Of a DNA stretch of 64,000 bases, positions 45,625-54,284 are shown in pieces. The notes under the pieces were generated by a model. That model was not told the DNA's origin, searched no databases, and saw only the letters and a program-made list of their open reading frames with translations. Position 1 is the first letter of the stretch. Every line of letters starts with the position of its first letter. This stretch comes from Arenimonas sp. (GTDB lineage Bacteria > Pseudomonadota > Alphaproteobacteria > Rhizobiales > Rhizobiaceae), in NCBI GenBank assembly GCA_019459145.1, contig JAIBEK010000028.1:186001-250000 (forward strand), in the 5' to 3' direction. Position numbers and translations under genes: made by a program.

Positions 45625-46305
45625 TTGCAGATAACATTCGACCGAGCAGAGGTGCGCTATGGCACGCAGACGGCGCTTCATCCGTTGAACGTCACGCTTG
45701 CCGAGCGCCGCATCGGGGTGGTCGGGCTCAACGGGTCGGGCAAGACGACGTTTGCGCGGCTGATCAACGGGCTGGTCAAGCCGTCCGCCGGCACGGTTTC
45801 GCTCGACGGGCTCGATACGGTGAAGGATGCCAAGGCGGTGCTGTCCAAGGCCGGCTTCATCTTCCAGAACCCGGCCAACCAGATCATCCTGCCGATCATC
45901 CGCGACGACATCGCCTTCGGGCCGAAAAGCCGGGGGCTGAAAGGTGCTGCACTCGACCAGGCGGTCGATGCGGTGCTTTTGCGATTCGGCATCACCCACC
46001 TCGCCGACCGGCGGCCGCACGAATTGTCCGGCGGCGAATTGCAGTTGGCGGCGCTTTCCGCCGTCGTCGTCACGGAGCCGGAGCTCGTCATCTTCGACGA
46101 GCCGACCAACCAGCTCGACCTGAAGAACCGCGCCATGGTGAAGGACGCGATCGAAGGGCTCACGCAGCAGGCGATCGTCATCAGCCACGATCTCGACCTG
46201 ATCGCCGATTTCGCCCGCGTGCTGGTCTTCGACCGGGGGCGGATCGCCTTCGACGGCGAGGCCGGCCAGGCCATCGCCCGCTACCGGGAGATCGCGCTCT
46301 CATGA
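45625..46305 (+). CDS. bioM: biotin ECF transporter ATPase BioM
   Basis: About 226 residues from TTG 45625 (LQITFDRAEVRYG); TTG 45619 is an alternative. Walker A is GLNGSGKTTFARLI, the Q-loop FQNPANQ, the signature ELSGGELQLAAL, Walker B LVIFDEPTNQLDL and the switch histidine VISHDLDL. The open frame reaches back to 45121 through repeats, which is not coding. It energises biotin uptake with BioN and BioY. The start of bioN overlaps its stop (ATGA, 46302-46305). Confidence 0.93.
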   Translation: MQITFDRAEVRYGTQTALHPLNVTLAERRIGVVGLNGSGKTTFARLINGLVKPSAGTVSLDGLDTVKDAKAVLSKAGFIFQNPANQIILPIIRDDIAFGPKSRGLKGAALDQAVDAVLLRFGITHLADRRPHELSGGELQLAALSAVVVTEPELVIFDEPTNQLDLKNRAMVKDAIEGLTQQAIVISHDLDLIADFARVLVFDRGRIAFDGEAGQAIARYREIALS

Positions 46306-46904
46306 GAAGCCTGCATGTCGCCGGTAACAGCCTGATGCACCAGACGAAGCCGGCGGTGAAAATCGCCGGGCTGGCGCTGATGGCCGTTTTGATCTTCCTG
46401 ACCCGCGATCCGCGCCTTCTCGCACCCGCGCTGGTCGCCTCCGGCGCGCTTTATTTCAGCCTCGGCCAGCCGCTTCGCGCGGCGCTGTCGCCGCTCAAGC
46501 CGGTCTTCCTCACCATCGCCATCGTCGGGCTCTTCCATCTGCTGCTGACCAGCGCCGAGGAGGCGATGGTCACCGTGCTCCGGTTGTCGACGCTGATGCT
46601 GCTGGGGGCCGCGGTGACGGCGACGACCACAGTTTCGGCCTTCATCGAGACGATCAGCAAGGCCGCCTCGCCGCTCGAGCGGATTGGCCTCGTCAGGGCG
46701 TCCGATATCGGGCTTTCGGTCGGGCTCGTGGTGCGCTTCGTGCCGGAAATTCTTTCCCGCTACGAGGCGATCCGCGAGGCGCACCGGGCGCGCGGCATCC
46801 GCCCGAAGATCGCAACGATCCTCGGACCGCTGGTGATCGCCACGCTGAGGGATGCGGATAGTATCGCCGAGGCCATTGACGCGCGCGGCATTCGCGGGCA
46901 GTGA
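46302..46904 (+). CDS. bioN: biotin ECF transporter transmembrane subunit BioN (EcfT)
   Basis: A 200-residue membrane protein with about five helices. The EcfT coupling motifs are EAIREAHRARGIRP and AEAIDARGIRG, both of the A-R-G type that contact the ATPase. It is translationally coupled to bioM and followed by bioY after 89 bp. Confidence 0.92.
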   Translation: MRSLHVAGNSLMHQTKPAVKIAGLALMAVLIFLTRDPRLLAPALVASGALYFSLGQPLRAALSPLKPVFLTIAIVGLFHLLLTSAEEAMVTVLRLSTLMLLGAAVTATTTVSAFIETISKAASPLERIGLVRASDIGLSVGLVVRFVPEILSRYEAIREAHRARGIRPKIATILGPLVIATLRDADSIAEAIDARGIRGQ

Positions 46905-46993
46905 CGTTTCCCGCTGGGGAAATTATCGTTTCACATCTGTCGTCATCGCAGGACCGCTTCGGTGCTCCTGCCGACAGGCCCAAGGGAGACATC

Positions 46994-47557
46994 ATGCAGA
47001 CCCGTGACCTCGTCCTCATTTCGCTGTTTGCCGCGATCATCGTCGCACTCGGCTTCGTTCCGCCGATCACGCTCGGCTTCATTCCGGTGCCGATCACCGC
47101 GCAATCGCTCGGCGTGATGCTGGCCGGCGTCATTCTCGGCGCCCGGCGCGGGGCGCTCGCCGCCGTGCTCGTCATCCTTCTGGTGGCGATCGGCCTGCCG
47201 GTGCTGTCTGGCGGCCGTGGCGGCCTTGCCGTCTTCGCCGGCCCGACCGTCGGCTTCCTGCTCGGCTGGGTGCCGGCGGCCTTTGCCACCGGCCTGATCG
47301 CCGAACGCTTCGCCCGTCCGGGTCTTTCCGCCCTTTCGCAAACGCTCGGCTTCTTCGCCGCCGCAGCCCTCGGCGGTGTCGTCGTGCTCTATGTCTTCGG
47401 CATCGGCTATCTGGCTTTCGGCGCAGGCCTTGGCCTGCAAAAGGCCTTCCTCGGCTCGATGGCCTTCATTCCGGGCGACCTGTTGAAGGCGGCCATCGCC
47501 GCGCTTGCCGGCCGCGCCGTGATGGTCGGCTATCCGCTGCTGCCCGTGCGCACCTGA
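46994..47557 (+). CDS. bioY: biotin transporter S-component BioY
   Basis: A 187-residue protein with six predicted helices. BioY features include VPPITLGFIPVPITAQSLGVMLAGVILGARRGALA near the N-terminus and the GGRGGLAVFAGPTVGFLLGW block. It binds biotin and works with BioMN, or alone at low capacity. ATG at 46994 follows AAGGGAGA. No clear BioR box of TTATCTATAA type was found upstream. Confidence 0.95.
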   Translation: MQTRDLVLISLFAAIIVALGFVPPITLGFIPVPITAQSLGVMLAGVILGARRGALAAVLVILLVAIGLPVLSGGRGGLAVFAGPTVGFLLGWVPAAFATGLIAERFARPGLSALSQTLGFFAAAALGGVVVLYVFGIGYLAFGAGLGLQKAFLGSMAFIPGDLLKAAIAALAGRAVMVGYPLLPVRT

Positions 47558-47584
47558 GCGGTCGACTTCCGCAGCGTCTCACGC

Positions 47585-48028
47585 TCAGCTCTCTCGCCGC
47601 CGCAGCAGCAAGCCTGTTGCGGCGGCCGCCAGGAATGCCGCGATCACCGGTGCCTCCGAGACCACAAGCGCCACGAAGAATGTCTCGAAGGATCGGCCTG
47701 CGAGCATCCACTGCAAAAGAAGCCCGGAAAGCCAGCCGCCAAGAGCAGCGGCGGCGGCCCAGGCCAGGCGAACCGCCGATCCGCGCGGCGCCCGTATCTC
47801 GTGGTTCCGCCTTCCGGACAAAATCCAGTACCAGAGTCCCGCCGCGAGGGCACAGATGATCGCGACGGCGGGGCCGATGATGAAGGCCAGCCCCATGGCG
47901 GCGGCGCCCTCCCGCTGCGACACCTCGAAAACGTCGAAGGCGACCAGCCCGACGCCAAGCGCCGCGAGATATCCGGCGACCAGGGCCGCAAGCGCAACCA
48001 GGACCGTCTTCAGCACTCTTGAAGCCAT
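47585..48028 (-). CDS. hypothetical membrane protein, four helices
   Basis: A 147-residue protein starting MASRVLKTVLVALAALVAGYLAALGVGLV. Four membrane segments are predicted (about residues 7-30, 48-70, 90-110 and 120-140), with a positively charged loop in the middle (LSGRRNHEIRAPRGS) and an RRR tail. I do not recognise the family. An ATG at 48061 would add 11 residues. It is convergent with bioY and divergent from the pqq operon. Confidence 0.65.
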   Translation of the reverse strand: MASRVLKTVLVALAALVAGYLAALGVGLVAFDVFEVSQREGAAAMGLAFIIGPAVAIICALAAGLWYWILSGRRNHEIRAPRGSAVRLAWAAAAALGGWLSGLLLQWMLAGRSFETFFVALVVSEAPVIAAFLAAAATGLLLRRRES

Positions 48029-48348
48029 GTGATCCCGGCCGAATGACCGCCCCCTCGCCATGCACCATCGTCAGCAGCAGCAAAGCCGATGTGCGCCCGA
48101 GATTGGATCATAGCGAAATTGGCGACCGGCGCGAGCGGGCTGTGAGACGTCGAATCCGTCCGCCGGAGGCGAGTGGCGAGTGCTCAAAACCGATACGTTT
48201 CGCTGTATTGCAGGCGGCGAAGGGTGGCTTCTAAGATCGCATGGCTTGGAGGAGTGTCCAGCCGGCAGCCTTCCGATCTATCGGAAAATCGGCGTTTTGC
48301 TTTTGCGAAGGACGACAAGCGCGCTCTTCAACCTTGGGAGGAACTACC

Positions 48349-48444
48349 ATGAAATGGAATGCCCCTAAATTCGTCGAGGTCAGCTGCGGCATGGAAATCA
48401 ACCGTTACGCCCCTGCGGACGGCGGCGAGCCCGTACTGTTCTGA
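48349..48444 (+). CDS. pqqA: PQQ precursor peptide PqqA
   Basis: A 31-residue peptide, MKWNAPKFVEVSCGMEINRYAPADG plus GEPVLF. The Glu16 and Tyr20 that are cross-linked to form PQQ are present in MEINRYA. A clear GGGAGGA ribosome-binding site precedes the ATG. It is the first gene of pqqABCDE and is 22 bp from pqqB. Confidence 0.97.
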   Translation: MKWNAPKFVEVSCGMEINRYAPADGGEPVLF

Positions 48445-48466
48445 TCGATAGCCGGGGCACGGGGCG

Positions 48467-49381
48467 ATGACGCAAGTTCGTTTCCTCGTGCTCGGTGCCG
48501 CGGCCGGCGGAGGCCTGCCCCAGTGGAATTGCGGCTGTGCGAATTGCCGCGCGGCGCGAGACCCTGCGTCGGGCTTGAAGCCGCAGACGCAGTCGTCGCT
48601 GGCGGTCAGCCCGGACGGCGAGCGATGGGTCGTGTTCAACGCCTCGCCCGACATGCGCGCCCAGATCGAAGCCAATGCCTGCCTTCATCCGCAAGCGCTG
48701 CGCGACAGCCCGATCAAGGGCGTGGTCGTCACCAATGGCGACATCGACCACATCACCGGTCTTTTGACGCTGCGCGAAAAGCAGCCGTTCACGCTTTTCG
48801 CCACGGCGGCCCTGATGGAGACGCTCGGGCAGAACCCGGTCTTCCAGGTGCTCGACCCCGCTATCGTGCGCCAGCAGGCCGTTGGCCTCGATGCGCCGTT
48901 CTTACCGCTCGACGGCCTCGAGATCCGGCTGTTCGCCGTACCCGGCAAGGTGCCGCTCTATCTCGAAGGGGCCGACCTGAAGCTTGGCCAAGAAACGGAC
49001 GACACCGTCGGTGTTGAATTCAGGATCGGCGACAAGCGCGCCTATTACATTCCCGGCTGTGGCTCGATGCCGTCCACGCTTGCGCAGCGGCTCGAGGGTG
49101 CCGACCTCGTTTTCTTCGACGGCACGGTGTTCGAGGACGACGAGATGATCCAGGCCGGCGTCGGGCAAAAGACCGGCCGGCGCATGGGGCATATGCCGAT
49201 TTCCGGCGATGGTGGCAGCCTGTCGGCACTTTCATCCCTGTCGATCGGCCGCAAGGTCTTCGTGCACATCAACAACACAAACCCGATCTGGCGCGCCGGG
49301 CCGGAGCGCGCGGCCGTCGAGGCTGAGGGTTTCGAAATCGGCCATGACGGAATGGAGGTCACCCTTGCTGCCCAATCCTGA
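48467..49381 (+). CDS. pqqB: PQQ biosynthesis protein PqqB
   Basis: A 304-residue metallo-beta-lactamase-fold protein. Landmarks are VLGAAAGGGLPQWNCGCANC with the zinc cysteines near the N-terminus, VVTNGDIDHITGLLTLRE, GHMPISGDGGSL and FVHINNTNPIW. PqqB is thought to act as an oxygenase/hydroxylase on the processed tyrosine. Its end overlaps the TTG start of pqqC by 17 bp. Confidence 0.97.
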   Translation: MTQVRFLVLGAAAGGGLPQWNCGCANCRAARDPASGLKPQTQSSLAVSPDGERWVVFNASPDMRAQIEANACLHPQALRDSPIKGVVVTNGDIDHITGLLTLREKQPFTLFATAALMETLGQNPVFQVLDPAIVRQQAVGLDAPFLPLDGLEIRLFAVPGKVPLYLEGADLKLGQETDDTVGVEFRIGDKRAYYIPGCGSMPSTLAQRLEGADLVFFDGTVFEDDEMIQAGVGQKTGRRMGHMPISGDGGSLSALSSLSIGRKVFVHINNTNPIWRAGPERAAVEAEGFEIGHDGMEVTLAAQS

Positions 49382-50189
49382 CAGACAAGCCCAGAACAGA
49401 ACGGCCCAAGACAGAACTGCCCAGGACAGAACGGCCTTCGAGGCGCGCCTCCAGGCAATCGGGGCGTCGCGCTATCACGACAAGCATCCGTTCCACCAGA
49501 TGCTGCATGGCGGCGGCTGTTCGATGATCCAGGTGCGCGCCTGGGTGATCAACCGCTATTACTACCAGAGCCGCATCCCGATGAAGGACGCTGCCTTCCT
49601 GTCGCGCTGCGAGGATCCGCAATTGCGGCGCATCTGGCGCAGCCGCATCGAGGACCATGACGGCGGCATCAGCGAAGGTGGCGGCATCCGCCGCTGGCTG
49701 AAGCTTGCGCAAGCCGTCGGGCTCGATCCGGATTTCGTCGCCTCGACGCGCGGCGTTTTGCCCGGCACGCGCTTTGCCGTCGATGCCTATGTGCATTTCG
49801 TCCGCGAGAAGCCGCTGCTCGAAGCGGTCGCCTCGTCGCTGACCGAGCTTTTCGCCCCGGCGATCCACGAGAACCGCATTGCCGGGCTGCTGAAACACTA
49901 TGCCTTTGCCGATGACGGCGCGCTCTCCTATTTCCGCCAGCGGCTGAACGAAGCGCCTGAGGACGTCAAGTTCGGGCTGGCCTTCGTGCTCGACCATGCC
50001 GACACCTTGGAAAAGCAGGATGCGGCGGCAGCGGCGCTGACCTTCAAGACGGATGTCCTGTGGTCGCAGCTCGATACGCTGCATTCGGCCTATGTGGCGC
50101 CGGCGCGCCTTCCGCCCGGCGGCTGGGACGGGCGCGAGGGGGTGACCGGCGCGCTCGACGACAATCCCTTGCGCGGGGCGGCGGAATGA
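49365..50189 (+). CDS. pqqC: pyrroloquinoline-quinone synthase PqqC, with repeat-expanded N-terminus
   Basis: A 274-residue oxidase that performs the last ring closure and oxidation of PQQ. It starts at TTG 49365, five bases after a perfect GGAGGT. Catalytic-domain signatures are KHPFHQMLHGGGCSMIQVRAWVINRYYYQSRIPMKDA, RIEDHDGGISEGGGIRRWL and the VREKPLLEAVASSLTELFAP region with active-site residues. Near residues 9-23 there are three tandem copies of A-Q-(N/D)-R-T, making it longer than usual PqqC (about 250). pqqD overlaps its stop. Confidence 0.96.
   Translation: MLPNPDRQAQNRTAQDRTAQDRTAFEARLQAIGASRYHDKHPFHQMLHGGGCSMIQVRAWVINRYYYQSRIPMKDAAFLSRCEDPQLRRIWRSRIEDHDGGISEGGGIRRWLKLAQAVGLDPDFVASTRGVLPGTRFAVDAYVHFVREKPLLEAVASSLTELFAPAIHENRIAGLLKHYAFADDGALSYFRQRLNEAPEDVKFGLAFVLDHADTLEKQDAAAAALTFKTDVLWSQLDTLHSAYVAPARLPPGGWDGREGVTGALDDNPLRGAAE
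49389..49433 (+). repeat. 15-bp tandem repeat, three copies, inside pqqC
   Basis: Three units of the form GCCCAGAACAGAACG, differing at a few bases, encode AQNRT, AQDRT and AQDRT. They sit between the start codon and the conserved PqqC domain. Copy number may vary between strains. Confidence 0.85.
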
Positions 50190-50539
50190 GCGGCGAAGGG
50201 ACGACACCGATGACCGGCGAGGGCACGGGAGAGGCCGCGGCAGCCAGCGGCACGGGTGTTGCCGTCACCGGTTCTACCGTCGCCCGGCTGGCGCGCGGCG
50301 TGCGTTTGCGCGAGGACCCGGTGCGCGGCCAGACGGTGCTGCTCGCACCCGAACGGGCGCTGGCGCTCGACGAGATCGCGGTTGCCATCGTCAAGGCACT
50401 GGACGGGACCCGCGACCTCGATACAATAGCCGCGGATTTCGCTCGTCAGTTCGAGGCGCCCAAGGATCAGGTGCTCGCCGACGTCATTGCCTTCATCCGC
50501 GAGTTTTCCGACCGGCGCCTGCTGGAGATCGTCAGATGA
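50186..50539 (+). CDS. pqqD: PQQ peptide chaperone PqqD
   Basis: A 117-residue protein. The conserved PqqD domain (about residues 30-117: ARLARGVRLREDPVRGQTVLLAPERALALDEIAVAIVKALDGTRDLDTIAADFARQFEAPKDQVLADVIAFI) follows a Gly/Thr/Ala-rich N-terminal tail that is longer than in many relatives. PqqD presents PqqA to PqqE. Both ends overlap neighbours (ATGA at 50186 and at 50536). Confidence 0.95.
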   Translation: MSGEGTTPMTGEGTGEAAAASGTGVAVTGSTVARLARGVRLREDPVRGQTVLLAPERALALDEIAVAIVKALDGTRDLDTIAADFARQFEAPKDQVLADVIAFIREFSDRRLLEIVR

Positions 50540-51651
50540 ACGAACACCCCTCGCCCGTCCGTTTCGCCGCCCAGCGCCCGCCGCCACCGATCGCGATGCT
50601 GGCGGAACTCACCCATCGCTGTCCGCTGGCCTGTCCCTATTGCTCCAATCCGCTGGAGCTTTCCCGCGCCTCGGAAGAGTTATCGACTGCGGAATGGATC
50701 GACGTGTTTCGCCAGGCCGCCGATCTCGGCGTGCTGCACCTGCATCTCTCCGGCGGAGAACCCGCCTCGCGCCGCGATCTGGTGGCGCTGACCAGGGCCG
50801 CGTCCGGCTTCGGGCTCTATACCAATCTCATCACCTCGGGCGTCGGGCTGACCGAGGCCCGGATCGCCGAACTGTCCGAGGCCGGGCTCGACCATCTGCA
50901 ACTGTCGATCCAGGGGATGACGCCGGAAAAGGCCGATCTGGTCGGCGGATATGCCGGCGGCTATGCCCGCAAGATTGCTGTCGCCGGCTGGACCCACGCG
51001 GCCGGCATTCCGCTCACCGTCAACGCCGTCTGCCACAAGCAGAACATGGACGAGATCGACGACATGGTGGGGCTCGCCATCGAACTCGGCGCGCGGCGGA
51101 TCGAGATCGCCACCGTGCAGTTCCACGGCTGGGCGGAGCGCAACCGGGCAGCACTCATGCCGACCCGCGCGCAGGTGGAAGCGACCACCGCCTTCGTCAA
51201 TGAGGCAAGGAAGCGGCTCGCCGGCACGCTGGTGATCGACTATGTGCCGGCCGACCACCATTCGCGCTATCCCAAGGCCTGCATGGGCGGCTGGGGCCGC
51301 ACCGGGCTCAACGTCAACCCGGCGGGGCGCGTTCTGCCCTGCCACGCGGCCGAGACCATTCCGGGGCTCACCTTCGACAATGTGCGCTCAACGCCGCTCG
51401 CCGAAATCTGGCTGGACGGCGCGGCCTTCAACGCCTATCGCGGCGACGACTGGATGGCCGAGCCCTGCCGCAGTTGCGAGCGCAAGCATATCGACTTCGG
51501 CGGCTGCCGCTGCCAGGCCATGGCGCTCGCCGGCGACGCCACCGCCACCGACCCGGTCTGCATCCGCTCGCCGCTGCATGCGGCCCTCGTGGCCGCAGCC
51601 GACGCGGACGGCGAGGCGGAACCCGGACCGTTCGTCTATCGCGGACGGTGA
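50536..51651 (+). CDS. pqqE: PqqA peptide cyclase PqqE (radical SAM)
   Basis: A 371-residue radical SAM enzyme that forms the Glu-Tyr carbon bond in PqqA. The SAM cluster motif CxxxCxxC is in HRCPLACPYCSNPL, and the SPASM/auxiliary cluster cysteines are in YPKACMGGWGR, VLPCHAAETIPG, PCRSCERKHIDFGGCRCQA and DPVCIRSP. It is coupled to pqqD by ATGA. No pqqF gene follows. Confidence 0.97.
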   Translation: MNEHPSPVRFAAQRPPPPIAMLAELTHRCPLACPYCSNPLELSRASEELSTAEWIDVFRQAADLGVLHLHLSGGEPASRRDLVALTRAASGFGLYTNLITSGVGLTEARIAELSEAGLDHLQLSIQGMTPEKADLVGGYAGGYARKIAVAGWTHAAGIPLTVNAVCHKQNMDEIDDMVGLAIELGARRIEIATVQFHGWAERNRAALMPTRAQVEATTAFVNEARKRLAGTLVIDYVPADHHSRYPKACMGGWGRTGLNVNPAGRVLPCHAAETIPGLTFDNVRSTPLAEIWLDGAAFNAYRGDDWMAEPCRSCERKHIDFGGCRCQAMALAGDATATDPVCIRSPLHAALVAAADADGEAEPGPFVYRGR

Positions 51652-51690
51652 AACCGGCACCGCTCCGTCCTCGTTCAAGGAGAAGTGACC

Positions 51691-52034
51691 ATGACCTCCG
51701 TCACGCGGACACTGCCGGATACGATGACTTCGCCCGAGACCGGAGAGATCCGGCGGAGCGGCATTCTTCCGTTCGAGCTTCGCTACAAGGCCGAAGCCGT
51801 GACCATAGACCTGCCCGGCTACTACCCGGAGGGCCAGGGCGAGGGCGTGCATGTCGGTGACGACATGGCCCTCGCGGGTGAAGCCTTGCGCGTCCTCAAG
51901 GAAAAGATCGACGGCATTCCGTCGCCGAAGACGATCCGCCGGCTGAATCTGGCCTGATCGAGCCGAGCGGCCCGACCAGTCAACTCCTCCTCCTGCTCGA
52001 CCGTCATCCGAAGCTGATCGACGACCTGCGCTGA
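51691..52034 (+). pseudogene. MqsA-type antitoxin remnant lacking its helix-turn-helix
   Basis: The first frame (to TGA 51957) encodes an N-terminal domain with TSPETGEIRRSGILPFELRYKAEAVTIDLPGYYPEGQGEGVHVGDDMALAGEALRVLKEKIDGIPSPKTIRR, which matches MqsA-family antitoxins. From 51954 another frame gives LIEPSGPTSQLLLLLDRHPKLIDDLR up to TGA 52032, the usual C-terminus. The 35 or so residues of the DNA-binding helix-turn-helix expected between them are missing. A good ribosome-binding site remains, so a truncated 88-residue product is possible. No toxin gene is nearby. Confidence 0.78.
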
Positions 52035-52106
52035 TTTTGCCCTTCGTCAGTTCCAAGCGCTTCGGGCTTCGGCTATGGTGCCGGCGAAACACTGGAGGAG
52101 ACTGAC

Positions 52107-53408
52107 ATGACGGCCCTTTTCGCTCGCCTTGTGGCCATGATCGGTGCGGCGATGATCTTGATGCGGCGCTGGGGCAAGAGCCCGGAAAAGCCGGCTCTCG
52201 GCGGTGCGCCGATCATTCCCGAGGCGAAGGCGCAGCGTATCCCGACGCTCAAGATGCCGACCGCCAAGGGCTGGGAAGACGGCCATGCGCCGACCGCCGC
52301 CCCCGGCCTCAAGGTCAATGCCTTTGCCAAGGGTCTCAAGCATCCGCGCTGGATTTATGTGCTGCCGAACGGCGACGTGCTGACCGCCGAGGCGCTCGGC
52401 GTTGACGGCGGGCGGATCAGGACGCCGTTCGACTATGCCATGTATTCGACGATGAAGCGGGCGGCGGCCGTCGGCAACAGCCCGAACCGCATCACGCTCT
52501 TGCGCGACGCCGACGGCGACGGGGTGGCCGAGGTGCGTCACACCTTCATGGAGGGGCTCAACCATCCCTTCGGCATGGCCATGCTCGACGGCACCTTCTA
52601 TGTCGGCAATACCGACGGCATCATGGCCTTTCCCTATGCCGAGGGCGCGACGAAAATCCAGGCGCAAGGTCGCAAGATCGCCGACTACAAGCCGGCCGGC
52701 CACTGGACGCGCAGCATCCTGCCGAGCCGCGACGGCAAGAAGCTCTATGTCGGTGTCGGCTCGCTCAGCAATATCGGCGAAGACGTCATGGACCAGGAGG
52801 AAGGCCGCGCCTGCATCTACGAGGTGGACCTCGAGACCGAAACGCAGCGTATCTTCGCTGGCGGCCTTCGCAATCCCGTCGGCCTCGCCTTCGAGCCGAC
52901 GACCGGCGACCTGTTCACCGTGGTCAACGAGCGCGACGGGCTCGGCGACGAGACGCCGCCCGACTATCTGACCTCGGTCAAGGATGGCGGCTTCTATGGC
53001 TGGCCGTTCTGCTACTGGGGCCAGACGGTGGACGACCGCGTGCCGCAGAACCCGGCGCTGGTGGCAACCGCGATCCGGCCCGACTATGCGCTCGGCGGCC
53101 ACACCGCCTCGCTCGGCCTCTGCTGGCTGCCGGCTGGAACGCTTCCCGGTTTTCCCGACGGCATGGTGATCGGCCAGCACGGCTCGTGGAACCGCTCCAA
53201 CCTCGCCGGCTACAAGGTGATCTTCGTGCCGTTCGAGGACGGCCGCCCTTCGGGTCCGCCGCGCGACATCCTCACCGACTTCCTCGCGCCGGACGAGAAA
53301 TACTCCTATGGCCGCCCGGTCGGCGTCACCATCGGCCCGGACGGCTCACTGCTGGTCGCGGACGATGTCGGCGATGTCATCTGGCGGGTGACCGGCGCCG
53401 GGGCTTAA
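52107..53408 (+). CDS. sorbosone/glucose dehydrogenase-like beta-propeller protein
   Basis: A 433-residue protein with an N-terminal hydrophobic segment (possible anchor) and a six-bladed propeller of the GSDH type: GLKHPRWIYVLPNGDVLTAEAL, LLRDADGDGVAEVRHTF, GLNHPFGMAMLDGTFYVGNTDG, YVGVGSLSNIGED, AGGLRNPVGLAFEPTTGDLFTVVNERDGLGDETPPD and FGQHGSWNRS-like IGQHGSWNRS. Such enzymes oxidise sugars with PQQ, and the gene lies beside the pqq cluster. GGAGGAG precedes the ATG. Confidence 0.88.
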   Translation: MTALFARLVAMIGAAMILMRRWGKSPEKPALGGAPIIPEAKAQRIPTLKMPTAKGWEDGHAPTAAPGLKVNAFAKGLKHPRWIYVLPNGDVLTAEALGVDGGRIRTPFDYAMYSTMKRAAAVGNSPNRITLLRDADGDGVAEVRHTFMEGLNHPFGMAMLDGTFYVGNTDGIMAFPYAEGATKIQAQGRKIADYKPAGHWTRSILPSRDGKKLYVGVGSLSNIGEDVMDQEEGRACIYEVDLETETQRIFAGGLRNPVGLAFEPTTGDLFTVVNERDGLGDETPPDYLTSVKDGGFYGWPFCYWGQTVDDRVPQNPALVATAIRPDYALGGHTASLGLCWLPAGTLPGFPDGMVIGQHGSWNRSNLAGYKVIFVPFEDGRPSGPPRDILTDFLAPDEKYSYGRPVGVTIGPDGSLLVADDVGDVIWRVTGAGA

Positions 53409-53592
53409 GGCTTCGGGCCGCAAGCGCCAGCCTGGCCTCAGAATACCGGCCTCGCCGCCCAACGCGGCGGGGTCTTTGCCGAATGACGACCAGAACCCCA
53501 AAATGGCCCGTGCTTCTGCGACGCGCTCCGCTAGCATGAGCTTCAATCGTGGCCGGCAGGATGCCCGCTGCATCCAGCGTTCCGGGGCCTTC

Positions 53593-54138
53593 ATGCGACA
53601 GATCCAGACTTTACTCTTCGCGCTCTCCACCCTGCTGCTCGCCTGCGGAATGTCCTCTCCGTCCAGCGCGCAAGGCTATGACGAGGCCTGCATGCGGGCG
53701 GTCGAAACGCTCTGCGGCAGAACGTCCGTGATGCAGTGCTTCGCCGACGAGGCCCAGTGGGGCAAGATCCCGGAGCGCTGCCACGGCGACGTGCAGAGCA
53801 TGTTCGAGGCGGAAAACGATTCCGCTGCCGCGGGAGGCGCCGATCCTGCCGACGGCCAGGCGAGCACGCCGATCGAGGCGCTCTCGGCGCTATCCTACGG
53901 CGGCATATTGCGCGCCGGCCCGAGCATGGACTCGAAGAAGAAGGCCAGCGTCAAGCCCGGCCAGCCGATCGAACTGCTCGAGGCGACAGGGATCTGGACC
54001 GACGATTACCAGTGGTTCAAGGTCAAGACCGCCTCCGGCACCGGCTATCACTGGGGCGGCATCTTCTGCACAATGGGCGGGGTCAAGCCGGAAGGCGTTC
54101 TCTACGACTGCGACGAGAATCCGCCGGGGAGTTTCTGA
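53593..54138 (+). CDS. exported SH3-domain protein
   Basis: A 181-residue protein. The N-terminal signal MRQIQTLLFALSTLLLAC could be a lipoprotein or a normal signal peptide. A cysteine-rich segment follows (CMRAVETLCGRTSVMQCFADEAQWGKIPERC), and then a bacterial SH3-type domain (about residues 100-175: YGGILRAGPSMDSKKKASVKPGQPIELLEATGIWTDDYQWFKVKTASGTGYHWGGIFC). The domain usually binds cell-wall peptides. ATG at 53593 is chosen for the signal peptide; a start at 53476 is open. Confidence 0.8.
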   Translation: MRQIQTLLFALSTLLLACGMSSPSSAQGYDEACMRAVETLCGRTSVMQCFADEAQWGKIPERCHGDVQSMFEAENDSAAAGGADPADGQASTPIEALSALSYGGILRAGPSMDSKKKASVKPGQPIELLEATGIWTDDYQWFKVKTASGTGYHWGGIFCTMGGVKPEGVLYDCDENPPGSF

Positions 54139-54255
54139 GCGGCCAGGTGACATGGTTTGGGCTGGCAGGCTCTGATCCGCTCGGCGGGAGCACTGGATTG
54201 CACCGCCCGAAAACACAACCGAAATACGAGAGCAACAATCTCCATAAACTAAAAG

Positions 54256-54284
54256 TTGACAAACCGAATGCGGCTCTCTATATG
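54256..54284 (+). promoter_or_regulatory. strong sigma-70 promoter of cspA with long leader
   Basis: TTGACA (54256-54261), a 17-bp spacer and TATATG (54279-54284) is close to consensus. Transcription would begin near 54291, giving a 5' leader of about 137 nt before the cspA ATG, as is usual for cold-shock mRNAs. Confidence 0.75.
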
